This document shows positions 8,136-16,246 of a DNA stretch of 64,000 nt, piece by piece (the stretch's first letter is position 1; every line of letters begins with the position of its first letter). The position numbers and the translations under genes were made by a program. Source of the stretch: Actinacidiphila glaucinigra (GTDB lineage: Bacteria; Actinomycetota; Actinomycetes; Streptomycetales; Streptomycetaceae); contig NZ_FZOF01000024.1 of NCBI RefSeq assembly GCF_900188405.1, positions 78,875-142,874 of the forward strand, given 5' to 3'. Below the pieces are notes generated by a model. That model did not search any database and was not told the origin of the DNA. It saw only the letters and a list, made by a program, of their open reading frames with translations.

Positions 8136-8822
8136 TTAGGACGGCCCCGGCGCCGGAAACTCATCGGCGTCCGCGCGACCGCCGTTCCGGGTCATGAGCA
8201 GATGGCCCCTGCGGAAGCGCTCGTCCGGTCCGGGCTCGCGCAGCATGCGGGCGGTCTCGGTGAAGCCGGCGGACACCGCCAGGGCGGCGAGGCCGTCGAT
8301 CGGCCAGCGGTAGGCCGTCGTCACCTTGTGGTCGAACGCGTCGAGGGGGCCGCCGCCGGACTCGAAGAAGCCCAGTAGGAGGTGGCCGCCCGGGGCCATG
8401 GTCCGGCGGAACTCGTCGAAGTACACGGGCAGGTCGCGCGGCGGGGTGTGGATGACGGAGTACCAGGACAGGATGCCGTCCAGCTCGCCGTCGGCGACGT
8501 CGTGCAGGGCGTCCATGGAGCCGACGTCGAAGCGCAGGTCCGGATGCGCCTCGCGGGCGAGGCCGATCATCACGGGCGACAGGTCGACGCCGAACGCGTC
8601 CAGCCCGAGGTCCCGGAGGTGCGCGGTGACGTACCCAGGGCCGCAGCCGAGGTCGGCGACGGTCCGGCCGCCGGCCGCCAGCACGGAGTCGGCGAAGGCC
8701 GCGATCAGCGCGCGGTCCAGCGGGAGGGAGCCGAGCCAGTCGCTGAACAGCTCGGCGTAGAGAACGGCGACGGAGTCATAGGCACGGGCCGTCGAGACGG
8801 GGTGGAGGGAGGGCTCGGTCAT
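8136..8822 (-). CDS. Class I SAM-dependent methyltransferase
   Basis: 228 residues from the ATG at 8822. Motif I (VADLGCGPGYVTAHL, about residues 54-68) binds the methionine part of SAM. Acidic residues at FGVDLSPVMIGLAR form motif II. Asp-Gly at ELDGILSWYSVIHTPP is the motif IV-like segment. The substrate cannot be read from the sequence. The family includes many small-molecule and tRNA methyltransferases. It starts 11 bases after the end of the next gene upstream, so the two may be co-transcribed. Confidence 0.85.
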   Translation of the reverse strand: MTEPSLHPVSTARAYDSVAVLYAELFSDWLGSLPLDRALIAAFADSVLAAGGRTVADLGCGPGYVTAHLRDLGLDAFGVDLSPVMIGLAREAHPDLRFDVGSMDALHDVADGELDGILSWYSVIHTPPRDLPVYFDEFRRTMAPGGHLLLGFFESGGGPLDAFDHKVTTAYRWPIDGLAALAVSAGFTETARMLREPGPDERFRRGHLLMTRNGGRADADEFPAPGPS

Positions 8823-8833
8823 GGGGAACGACC

Positions 8834-9772
8834 TTAGGCCCCCTGGGAATCGGTGAACCAGGAGCCGATCGAATCCCACTGGAAGGCGTCCCGCCAGCCG
8901 GCCCCACCCGCCGTCCAGCCCTGCAGGGCCGCGACGACCTTCTCCGCCGAGACCGTACGCGTCAGGTAGTGCTCGGCGGGGGCGCGGTCGCGGTACTCGA
9001 GCTGGTACGTGCCGTCCGGGCGGTGCCACACCTGGGCGTAGCACTGCTCGTCCGCGGCGCACTCCAGCACCAGGTTCCCGTCGCGGGGGAGGTTCAGCAC
9101 GGCCTTCTCCAGTGCGCTGCCGCGCGGGCTGCCGTCACCGGGGTGGTGCCCGGGGTGCGCGAGGGGGTCGATGTCCACGGGGTCCGCTCCTTCGGGTAGG
9201 GCGGGCGGCAGTCCGCAGGCGTCGAACAACTGGAAGACGAGGTCCTCCACGCACGGGTCCGCCCGTTGGGCGAGTACCTCGCGCAAAGCCTCACGGTCCG
9301 CGGTGAAACCGGCCTCGGCGGCCCAGTCGGCGACCTCCTGCGCGGTCCCGGGCACCTCCGCGAGCATCCAGCAGACGTTCCGCTCCTTCTCGCCCTCCCC
9401 CGGAGGCGGGTCGTCCGCGGGCGGTGGCGACCCGGCGATCTCGTAGTCGGCGGCCATCTCCGGGTCGAGGAAGGCGGACCATTCCGCGCCGGACGGCGTG
9501 CGGCCGCGTACAAGGCAGACGTCGCTGTCGAAGACGCTCGCGATCAGAACGGGCGAACCGGTCGCGGCGACCAGGGCGTCCAGCCACCGATCGTCGTCGT
9601 TGTCCGGGAGCCCCCTGCCGAGTTGCAGCGTCTGCCGGCCCCCGGGCCGCGGCCGGCACACGTTCAGGTACTCGTCGAGCTCCTCGATGCACCGCGCGGG
9701 GTCACCGAGCACGGGCAGCCGCTCCAACGGTGTGTCGCAGCGCGCCAGAACGAAATCGCCGGTGTACCCCAT
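8834..9772 (-). CDS. Conserved hypothetical protein, two-part
   Basis: 312 residues, ATG start, no signal peptide or membrane helix. I do not recognise a catalytic motif. The N-terminal half (1-130) reads like a small alpha/beta domain (GDFVLARCDTPLERLP, then LASVF-like strands). A central acidic linker contains DIDPLAHPGHHPGD. The C-terminal 90 residues (LVLECAADEQCYAQVWHR then GTYQLEYRDRAPAEHY and WTAGGAGWRDAFQWD) look like a separate small beta domain that I recall from other Streptomyces hypotheticals. It may be an immunity-type or SUKH-like protein, but this is only a guess. Confidence 0.7.
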   Translation of the reverse strand: MGYTGDFVLARCDTPLERLPVLGDPARCIEELDEYLNVCRPRPGGRQTLQLGRGLPDNDDDRWLDALVAATGSPVLIASVFDSDVCLVRGRTPSGAEWSAFLDPEMAADYEIAGSPPPADDPPPGEGEKERNVCWMLAEVPGTAQEVADWAAEAGFTADREALREVLAQRADPCVEDLVFQLFDACGLPPALPEGADPVDIDPLAHPGHHPGDGSPRGSALEKAVLNLPRDGNLVLECAADEQCYAQVWHRPDGTYQLEYRDRAPAEHYLTRTVSAEKVVAALQGWTAGGAGWRDAFQWDSIGSWFTDSQGA

Positions 9773-9965
9773 GGCTCCCTCCCCGAAGGCTGCCGCCGAT
9801 GCCGGCGACGGCCACCGACACCGGCCCCGCGGCTCCGAGGCGGCGCGGATCCGGTTGACCGCCGCCCGCGCGGTTGCTGTACGCCGCTGCTCGGACGGCG
9901 ACCGGGGAGGACCCTCGACCGTACTGCCGGCTTTCCGTGCCTGTCGTTCCTTGCGCCGTCGCGTC

Positions 9966-10376
9966 TTAGAAGTCCCCCTGTGCCTGGGGCTGGTGGGAAT
10001 CGGCCGCCGCGGGCACGAGGGCTGCCGTGGTCCGCTGGGGCGCCGCGCCGGGCGAATCCGACGCCGCGGCCGGCGCCGGCCGGTAGGACCGCCGGTAGAG
10101 ACCGAACGCGCCGAGGAAGAGGCAGAAGCCCACGGTCGTGGCGACCGCCGACATCGGCGTCCCGCCGAGGTGACGGTGGACCGGGCCCACGGCGAGCGTG
10201 CCTCCGAAGCCGGCGCAGATGTCCGCCCAGCCGCTGAGGCGCGGCGACGACACCGTCTTCCTGAGCCACGGCGGGACCCAGCCGACGCAGAGTGCGGCGG
10301 TGCCGGGGACGAAGGTCAGCAGCCAGTACAGCGCCAACACGGTCCATCCGATGACATCCACAGCAAGGCCCCCCAT
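9966..10376 (-). CDS. Small membrane protein
   Basis: 136 residues from the ATG at 10376. A second candidate is the GTG four codons later, giving VDVIGWTV. Two to three hydrophobic segments are seen: WTVLALYWLLTFVPGTAALCVGW, AGFGGTLAVG and AVATTVGFCLFLGAFGLY. A 40-residue Ala/Pro/Ser-rich tail follows. No known domain is recognised. A longer reading from 10652 would add an Arg/Pro/Cys-rich stretch without the character of a coding region. Confidence 0.6.
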   Translation of the reverse strand: MGGLAVDVIGWTVLALYWLLTFVPGTAALCVGWVPPWLRKTVSSPRLSGWADICAGFGGTLAVGPVHRHLGGTPMSAVATTVGFCLFLGAFGLYRRSYRPAPAAASDSPGAAPQRTTAALVPAAADSHQPQAQGDF

Positions 10377-10716
10377 GCGACACATGTGCGACCCGGCGGC
10401 CGCAGGCGTGATCTTCGCACGGATGTCCGACCCCCACGGACAGCCGTGGCCCGGGATCGGGGCCGGGGGTGCGCTTGCCCGGACCCGGATCGATGGACCG
10501 CACGCACCGAAACACCGGCAAGACGGCCGACGGCCACGCACCGGATCCCGGCCGGGGCGGTCTCGCCGCACCAGGGCCTGTCCGACGGGCCGCGGCACCG
10601 ACCCCGCACCCGACAGCGCCGTCACCCGAATGGCGCACCATGACGTGCCCACCCACTTGGGTGAAGATCAAGCTGGCTAGTGCCCCACCCGAGGCAATCC
10701 GTGAAAGGGGAACCAC
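10377..10716. other. 340-base gap between divergent small genes
   Basis: No gene is supported here. It separates the membrane protein (minus) from the secreted peptide gene (plus). A TAGTGC hexamer at 10677-10682 is a candidate -10 for the plus-strand gene, about 35 bases before its ATG. No repeats or strong hairpins were noticed. Confidence 0.4.
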
Positions 10717-10950
10717 ATGCGCATTCGACGAATCCTCACCGCCTTCATCGCGACGGCAGCCCTCGCCGGACTCGGCCTCACAGGCGCCGCCACCGCCGGC
10801 GCCACCACCGGCGCCACCGGCGCCACCACCCACGCCGCCCCCACCGACGCCGCCCCCACCGTGGGTGAGTGCGAGGACGGTGGCGGAACAGTCGATTGGG
10901 CGACCAACACCTGCAAGGGCGGAAAGTACGACGGCCAGAAGATCGACTAG
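10717..10950 (+). CDS. Small secreted protein
   Basis: 77 residues, ATG at 10717, with GAAAGGGGAA upstream. The signal peptide covers about 1-29 (MRIRRILT, hydrophobic core, AATAGA cleavage region). A low-complexity Gly-Ala-Thr repeat (about 27-48) is encoded by repeated GGCGCCACC. The short C-terminal part, GECEDGGGTVDWATNTCKGGKYDGQ, has two cysteines 15 residues apart that probably form a disulfide. Similar two-Cys secreted peptides are recalled in Streptomyces; no function is known. It is closed by a 10-bp hairpin. Confidence 0.75.
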   Translation: MRIRRILTAFIATAALAGLGLTGAATAGATTGATGATTHAAPTDAAPTVGECEDGGGTVDWATNTCKGGKYDGQKID

Positions 10951-10959
10951 GCGGCACAA

Positions 10960-10990
10960 AGCGCCCCGCAGCCACGCGCCGCGGGGCGCT
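10960..10990 (+). terminator. Terminator after the secreted peptide gene
   Basis: AGCGCCCCGC (10960-10969) pairs perfectly with GCGGGGCGCT (10981-10990), with an 11-base loop, 9 bases after the stop codon. Confidence 0.8.
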
Positions 10991-11604
10991 CCCGCCCGGT
11001 CGTAGCCGATAGAGTCGCAGGGACTATGCCTACCCGTCGGGCACGCCAGGTCCGAGCCGGCCCGGAACTTCTTCTTCCCCGGGTCCTGCCGGTCCTCCGG
11101 ATGACCTGCTTCTCCCGACTCAGGACCAGTGCGCTCGTACGCCTGGTGGTCGTCGTCGGTCGTCGTTGGTCATCCTTGGCCGCTCTGGCCGGGCCCAAAA
11201 CCAGCGTTGTCGGTGGCCGAGGCTACGTTCGCAGGTGCGCGGTCGGCTTCCGAGGTGTCCAGCTCTGCAGTGCGGCTGCATCCCCGAATCTGTCCGGGGG
11301 CGGCCCGGGAACAGCCCGGGACCCAACCGACGGTCGGGCTTCGCCGATGGCCAAGGTCGAGACCTGCCGGCGCCGGCCGCGCGCCTCTTCGTCCCGAAGC
11401 AACGACGTTGAGGCTCGACTCATGCCGGCGTCGCCGAGGTCGACTGCGGCGATGCGCGGTGCCTCTGCGATGTGGGCGTGGGTGGCGGAGCGGGCTCCCT
11501 CCCCGGGCACTGATGACGGCCATGACCACGTGCATGGCGCCCAGGAGCGACGTACACGCACTTCAGGGCTCGTAGGGTCCGAACCGGAGAAGGGTGGGGG
11601 AGCG
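10991..11604. other. About 610 bases without a convincing gene
   Basis: Open frames cross this stretch, but none has a ribosome-binding site plus a protein-like composition. The reading continuous with the next gene is Arg/Ser/Cys-rich and changes character several times. Third-position GC is weaker than in flanking genes, with runs such as CTTCTTCTTCCCC and GTCGTCGTCGGTCGTCG. It may be a decayed gene or a long untranslated region. The last about 60 bases must contain the start signals for the gene at 11605. Confidence 0.35.
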
Positions 11605-11880
11605 ATGACGGGCGAGTACGTGGAGCTGGTGTGTGACGACGTGCCCCATGACGTGGTGCTCACCGATCCGGGCGTCCGCGTGCTGGATGTCGCGCAGGTC
11701 GTGCGTCGGCTGAAGGAGCTGAGCCTCTGGCACAGCAAGGTTCTGGTGACGCGGGTTCCCGCCGTGATTCTCGCCGGCGTGCCCGAGGAAGACGCTGCGG
11801 CAGCCGTCTCGGCCCTCCGCGAGGTGGGAGCACAGGCGGAGACGCGAGAACGGCCGGAGCCGGAGTTTCTAAGGGACTGA
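11605..11880 (+). CDS. Small protein resembling the ribosomal L7/L12 C-terminal domain
   Basis: 91 residues from the ATG at 11605, preceded by GGTGGGGGAG. Residues about 12-82 line up with the L7/L12 C-terminal domain: DVVLTDPGVRVLDVAQVVRR corresponds to the strand plus KVAVIKAVR helix, LSLWHSKVLVTRVPAVILAGV to [21 protein letters not shown], and PEEDAAAAVSALREVGAQAETR to the final helix-strand. The L12 N-terminal dimerisation domain is absent. The gene is far from rplL. L12-CTD-like stand-alone proteins occur in actinobacteria with unknown roles. The alignment was made by eye. Confidence 0.75.
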   Translation: MTGEYVELVCDDVPHDVVLTDPGVRVLDVAQVVRRLKELSLWHSKVLVTRVPAVILAGVPEEDAAAAVSALREVGAQAETRERPEPEFLRD

Positions 11881-11942
11881 GCACGGCCCGACCAACCGGC
11901 TGACGGCCCCAAGACGGCCCCCAGACGGCCCCGGAGCGGCGA

Positions 11943-11983
11943 CAAGCCCCCTCCCCGCGAAGAAACCGCAGGCAGGGGGCTTG
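11943..11983. terminator. Terminator between the L12-like gene and gpmA
   Basis: CAAGCCCCCT (11943-11952) pairs perfectly with AGGGGGCTTG (11974-11983), with a 21-base loop. It lies between convergent genes, 11 bases from the gpmA stop. Confidence 0.75.
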
Positions 11984-11994
11984 ATCGCGTCGGA

Positions 11995-12756
11995 CTACTT
12001 CTTCTTGCCCTGGTTCTTCACGGCCTCGATCGCCGCCGCGGCCGCCTCGGGGTCGAGGTAGCGGCCGCCCGGGGTGACGGGGCGGAAGTCGGCGTCGAGC
12101 TCGTAGGCGAGCGGGATGCCGGTGGGGATGTTCAGGCCCGCGATGTCGGCGTCGGAGATGCCGTCGAGGTGCTTGACGAGGGCGCGCAGGCTGTTGCCGT
12201 GGGCGGCGACCAGCACTGTACGGCCGGTGAGGAGGTCGGGGACGATGCCGTCGTACCAGTACGGCAGCATCCGGTCGACGACGTCCTTCAGGCACTCGGT
12301 GCGCGGGCGCAGCTCCGGCGGGATGGAGGCGTAGCGCGGGTCGTCGCTCTGGGAGAACTCGCTGCCGTCCTCGATCGGCGGCGGCGGGGTGTCGTAGGAA
12401 CGGCGCCAGAGCATGAACTGCTCCTCGCCGAACTCGGCGAGGGTCTGCGCCTTGTCCTTGCCCTGGAGGGCGCCGTAGTGGCGCTCGTTGAGGCGCCAGC
12501 TGCGGTGGACGGGGATCCAGTGCCGGTCGGCGGCCTCGAGGGCCAGCTGCGCGGTGCGGATCGCGCGCTTCTGGAGGGAGGTGTGGACGACGTCGGGGAG
12601 GAGTCCGGCGTCCTTCAGCAGCTCGCCGCCCCGGACCGCCTCCTTCTCGCCCTTCTCGTTGAGGTTGACGTCAACCCAGCCGGTGAAGAGGTTCTTCGCG
12701 TTCCACTCGCTCTCGCCGTGGCGGAGGAGGATCAGCTTGTAGGGAGCTTCTGCCAT
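11995..12756 (-). CDS. gpmA: 2,3-bisphosphoglycerate-dependent phosphoglycerate mutase
   Basis: Interconverts 3- and 2-phosphoglycerate in glycolysis. The 253 residues match the family. The phospho-histidine motif LILLRHGESEWNAKNLFTGW (catalytic His near residue 13), the ERHYGALQGKDK motif and the second active-site His in VLVAAHGNSLRALVKHL are all present. The C-terminus ends in a Lys tail (KNQGKKK). ATG start at 12756, divergent from the MFS gene. Confidence 0.96.
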   Translation of the reverse strand: MAEAPYKLILLRHGESEWNAKNLFTGWVDVNLNEKGEKEAVRGGELLKDAGLLPDVVHTSLQKRAIRTAQLALEAADRHWIPVHRSWRLNERHYGALQGKDKAQTLAEFGEEQFMLWRRSYDTPPPPIEDGSEFSQSDDPRYASIPPELRPRTECLKDVVDRMLPYWYDGIVPDLLTGRTVLVAAHGNSLRALVKHLDGISDADIAGLNIPTGIPLAYELDADFRPVTPGGRYLDPEAAAAAIEAVKNQGKKK

Positions 12757-12872
12757 GCCAAGGAGTCTAAGAGAAAACCTCTTGGTGCCTTCCGGAGGGC
12801 GCCTGTAAGCTGCGCAGGCCAGCCTGGCCCATTACGCCTATGACGCCCCGAACGCCGCGAGGAGCAGCCGCC

Positions 12873-14162
12873 GTGCCCGATGTCAGACGTGCCGTACGGG
12901 AGACCGTCTCGGGACTCCCCCGGACCTTCTGGTGGCTGTGGACCAGCACCCTGGTCAACCGGCTCGGCGGCTTCGTCGTCACCTTCCTCGCCCTCTACCT
13001 CACGCGGGACCAGGGCTACTCCGCCACCTACGCCGGTCTCGTCGCCTCCCTGTACGGCCTCGGCGGCGCCTTCGGCGCGGTCGTCGGCGGGGTGCTGACC
13101 GACCGGGTCGGGCGGCGCTCGACGATGCTGCTGGCGCAGATCGCCGCCGCGGCCGCCACGGCGGCGCTGGCGTACGTCCACGGGCAGGCGGCGATCGCGA
13201 CGGTGGCCCTGGTGATCGGCCTGGCGAGCAGCGCGTCGCGGCCGGCCGTGCAGGCGATGATGGCGGACGTGGTGCCCGCGGCGGACCGCGTGCGCGCGTT
13301 CTCCCTCAACTACTGGGCGATCAACATCGGCTTCGCCGTCTCCTCGGCGGCCGCCGGCCTCATCGCCTCGCAGGGCTACTACTGGCTGTTCCTCGGCGAC
13401 GCACTCATGACGCTGCTCTGCGCACTGGTGATCTACGCCAAGGTGCCGGAGTCGATGCCGGGCCATGAGCCCGCGGCTTCCGGACCGCCGCCGGCGGACG
13501 TCGCCGGGACGAAGGAGTCCCGGGTCGGCCTCGGGGTCGTGCTGCGCGACCGGCGCTTCATGGCGTTCGTCGCCCTGACGTTCCTGCTGGGCACGGTCAC
13601 CCAGCAGGGCTCGACGACCCTCTCCGTCCACATGGGCCGCCAGGGCTTCACCGCGAGCGAGTACGGCCTGGTCATCGGCCTCAACGGCCTGCTGATCGTG
13701 CTCCTGCAGCTCCCGCTGACCCGGCTCGTCGAGCGGCGGAGCGTGGCCGCGCTGCTCACCGCGGGCACGCTGCTGATGGGCTGGGGCTTCGGGCTCACCG
13801 CCTTCGCCGGGACGGTCGCGTTCTACGCTTTCACGGTGGCGGTGTGGACGATCGGCGAGATCCTGCACGCGCCGGCCTCGATGTCGCTCGTCGCCGACCT
13901 GGCACCGTCCCACGCACGGGGCCGCTACCAGGGGATGTACTCCCTGTCCTGGCCCGCGGCCTCCTTCGCCGGGCCGCTGCTGGGCGGCGTGGCGCTGGAC
14001 CGGTGGGGCGGCGGCGTGGTGTGGGGGGCCTGTGCCGTGGTCGGCACCGTCGCCGGCGCCGGGTACTGGCTGCTGCTGCGGGAGCGCGGGGCGCGGGCCG
14101 AGCCGGTGGACGCGGCGCCGCCGGCCCCGGCGCGCATACCGGAGCCGACCGCGGACTGCTAG
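12873..14162 (+). CDS. MFS transporter
   Basis: Major facilitator superfamily permease of the inner membrane, probably a drug or metabolite exporter. The GTG at 12873 is preferred because GAGGAG lies about 10 bases upstream. An in-frame ATG at 12840 would add 11 residues (MTPRTPRGAAA) without a ribosome-binding site but could be a leaderless start. About 12 hydrophobic segments are seen, with the MFS motif A between helices 2 and 3 (GGVLTDRVGRRSTM) and a central loop of about 40 polar residues near 210. The C-terminal tail is Pro/Ala-rich and cytoplasmic. The substrate is unknown. It is convergent with the YbjN gene. Confidence 0.88.
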   Translation: MPDVRRAVRETVSGLPRTFWWLWTSTLVNRLGGFVVTFLALYLTRDQGYSATYAGLVASLYGLGGAFGAVVGGVLTDRVGRRSTMLLAQIAAAAATAALAYVHGQAAIATVALVIGLASSASRPAVQAMMADVVPAADRVRAFSLNYWAINIGFAVSSAAAGLIASQGYYWLFLGDALMTLLCALVIYAKVPESMPGHEPAASGPPPADVAGTKESRVGLGVVLRDRRFMAFVALTFLLGTVTQQGSTTLSVHMGRQGFTASEYGLVIGLNGLLIVLLQLPLTRLVERRSVAALLTAGTLLMGWGFGLTAFAGTVAFYAFTVAVWTIGEILHAPASMSLVADLAPSHARGRYQGMYSLSWPAASFAGPLLGGVALDRWGGGVVWGACAVVGTVAGAGYWLLLRERGARAEPVDAAPPAPARIPEPTADC

Positions 14163-14235
14163 GCCGTGCGGGCGCGCCGCACCCCGTACGAGCGGCGGTG
14201 GCGACGCGTCGCCGGGCCGAGGCGGTGGCGGCGCG

Positions 14236-14751
14236 CTACTCGGCGCCCTTGTCCGCCTTGCCGATCAGATGTGTGAAGGCGTCGAGGTTGCGCGTGGACT
14301 CGCCGCGCGCGGTCCGCCAGGCGTGCTCCTTGCGGATCGCGTCCGCGAAGCCCAGCTCCAGCAGGGTGTTGAAGCTGCCGTCGGCGTTCTCCACGACGGC
14401 GCCCAGCACCCGGTCGACCTCCTCGGGTGTCACCGCGACGAGCGGCAGCCGGCCGGAGAGGTAGACGTCGCCGAGCGCGTCGATGGCGTAGGCCACCCCG
14501 TACAGCCGGGTGTTGCGCTCCAGGAGCCAGCGGTAGAACGCCTCGTGGTTCTCGTCGGGGCGGCGCACGACGAAGGCGTTGACCGTGAGGGTGTGCCGTC
14601 CCACCGCCAGGGCGACGGTGGTGGAGAGCTTGCGCGTGCCGGGGAGCTTGACGACGTACTCGCCCCCGGCGCCGGTCTCCCAGCCGAGTTCCGCGTCCTG
14701 CAGTGCCTGTTCGACCGCCGCGCGCGCCGCCGTCTGCTCCCGCTCACCCAT
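14236..14751 (-). CDS. YbjN-domain protein
   Basis: 171 residues from the ATG at 14751. The YbjN fold resembles type III secretion chaperones: TRKLSTTVALAVGRHTLTVNAFVVRRP followed by FYRWLLERNTRLYGVAYAIDALGDVYLSG is the hallmark, with VDRVLGAVVENADGSFNTLLELGF near the C-terminus. It is cytoplasmic. Its start overlaps the end of mshA by 8 bases, a pairing also recalled in other Streptomyces, so it is translationally coupled to mycothiol synthesis. The role is unproven; a stability or chaperone function is possible. Confidence 0.88.
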   Translation of the reverse strand: MGEREQTAARAAVEQALQDAELGWETGAGGEYVVKLPGTRKLSTTVALAVGRHTLTVNAFVVRRPDENHEAFYRWLLERNTRLYGVAYAIDALGDVYLSGRLPLVAVTPEEVDRVLGAVVENADGSFNTLLELGFADAIRKEHAWRTARGESTRNLDAFTHLIGKADKGAE

Positions 14752-16093
14752 GCGGCGATCGTAGGCGACGCCGGCGCTCGGCCATCGCACCCGCGTACAC
14801 CTCGGCGGTCCGGGTGGCCGCCGCGTCCCAGCCGAAGCACTCCGCGTGCCGGGCGGCGGCCGCGCCCATGGCGGGCACCAGCTGCGGGTGCTCGATGTAG
14901 CGGCGCAGGGCGCGCGCGTAGTCGGCCGGGTCGTGACCGGCGACGAGGAACCCGGTCTCGCCGTCCTTCACCGCCACCGGCAGTCCGCCGACCGATGCCG
15001 CCACCACCGGCGTGCCGCAGGCCTGGGCCTCGATGGCGACCAGCCCGAACGACTCGCTGTAGGAGGGCATGACCAGTACGGACGCGGCCCGGTACCAGTC
15101 CGCGAGCCGGTCCTGGGCCACCGGCGGCTGGAAGCGCACGAGGTCGGAGATGCCCAGCCGGGCGGCGAGCTTGTGCAGGCGCTCGGGCCTGGTCAGGCCG
15201 CTGCCGCTCGGCCCGCCGACGACGGGGACGACGAGGCGTTCGCGCAGCGACGGGTCCTCCGCGAGCAGGATCGCCACGGCGCGCAGCAGGATGTCGGGCG
15301 CCTTGAGGGGCTGTATCCGCCCGGCGAACAGCGGGATCACCGCGTCCTGCGGCAGGCCGAGGCGCGCGCGTGCCCCGGCGCGGCCGCCGTGGGCGTCCGG
15401 CCGGAAGCGTTCCAGGTTCACCCCGGGGTGGACGACGGCGACCTTGCGGGGGTCGGCCTCGTAGTGCCGGATCAGCTCGTCCGACTCCTCGGCGGTGTTG
15501 GCGATCAGCCGGTCGGCGGCGCCGACGATCTGCGTCTCGCCGATGACCCGGGCGGTGGGCTCGGGGGTGTCGCCCTCGGCGAGCGCGGCGTTCTTGACCT
15601 TGGCCATGGTGTGCATGGCGTGGACGAGCGGGACGCCCCAGCGCTCGGCGGCGAGCCAGCCGACGTGGCCGGAGAGCCAGTAGTGCGAGTGCACCAGGTC
15701 GTAGTGGCCCTGCCGGTGGCTGGCCTCGGCGTGCATCACCCCGTGGGTGAAGGCGCACAGCTGCGCGGGGAGGTCCTCCTTGTTCAGGCCCTCGTACGGG
15801 CCCGCGTCCACGTGCCGCACCAGGACCCCGGGGGCCAGCTCGACCGTGGGCGGCAGGGCGGCGGTGGTGGCGCGGGTGAAGATCTCCACCTCCACGCCGG
15901 GGCCCTCCGCGAGCCGCTTGGCCAGCTCGACGATGTAGACGTTCATGCCGCCCGCGTCCCCGGTGCCGGGCTGGTGGAGCGGCGAGGTGTGAACGCTGAG
16001 CATGGCCACGCGCCGCGGACGGCGCCCACCGGCATGGCGGCGCAACCGGCGGTGGGCACCGCCGGCCAGGACCTTCGCCACGTACTGGCTCAC
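14744..16093 (-). CDS. mshA: D-inositol-3-phosphate glycosyltransferase, first step of mycothiol synthesis
   Basis: Transfers GlcNAc from UDP-GlcNAc to inositol 1-phosphate. 449 residues from the GTG at 16093, chosen for GGAGG 9 bases upstream. GT-B fold: the N-terminal Rossmann domain starts at RVAMLSVHTSPLHQPGTGDAGGMNVYI (sugar and inositol-P loop), with VHSHYWLSG and MHTMAKVKN in the middle. The C-terminal domain has GRIQPLKAPDILL and the GT4 EX7E motif in ESFGLVAIEAQACGTPVVA. The N-terminal about 30 residues are basic and poorly conserved. It is co-transcribed with the YbjN gene. The upstream region carries a SigR-like promoter, fitting thiol-stress control. Confidence 0.95.
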   Translation of the reverse strand: MSQYVAKVLAGGAHRRLRRHAGGRRPRRVAMLSVHTSPLHQPGTGDAGGMNVYIVELAKRLAEGPGVEVEIFTRATTAALPPTVELAPGVLVRHVDAGPYEGLNKEDLPAQLCAFTHGVMHAEASHRQGHYDLVHSHYWLSGHVGWLAAERWGVPLVHAMHTMAKVKNAALAEGDTPEPTARVIGETQIVGAADRLIANTAEESDELIRHYEADPRKVAVVHPGVNLERFRPDAHGGRAGARARLGLPQDAVIPLFAGRIQPLKAPDILLRAVAILLAEDPSLRERLVVPVVGGPSGSGLTRPERLHKLAARLGISDLVRFQPPVAQDRLADWYRAASVLVMPSYSESFGLVAIEAQACGTPVVAASVGGLPVAVKDGETGFLVAGHDPADYARALRRYIEHPQLVPAMGAAAARHAECFGWDAAATRTAEVYAGAMAERRRRLRSPHG

Positions 16094-16148
16094 GTCGCGT
16101 CCTCCACTTCTCCACGGGCGGCGGAGCGGAAGCCACCCATCAACAGTG

Positions 16149-16178
16149 CCAACCGGCGGAGGGCCTAGATCCATTTCC
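16149..16178 (-). promoter_or_regulatory. Candidate SigR promoter of mshA
   Basis: On the minus strand GGAAAT, 19 bases, GTTGG matches the SigR pattern (GGAAT, about 18-19, GTT) about 55 bases upstream of the mshA start. mshA is a reported SigR target in S. coelicolor. A 15-base near-perfect palindrome (CGCTTTG-C-CAAAGCG, 16178-16192) abuts the -35 element. Confidence 0.6.
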
Positions 16179-16246
16179 GCTTTGCCAAAGCGTGACCGTC
16201 GACATGGCCCGGATCCCGCGCCCGCCGGCTCGCATAGGCTCGACGC

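Noticed and set aside
11026..11604. N-terminal extension of the L12-like gene from an ATG at 11026
   Set aside because: The extension is Arg/Ser/Cys-rich and does not resemble a protein domain. A strong ribosome-binding site and ATG at 11605 give a protein that aligns with the L12 CTD from its start.
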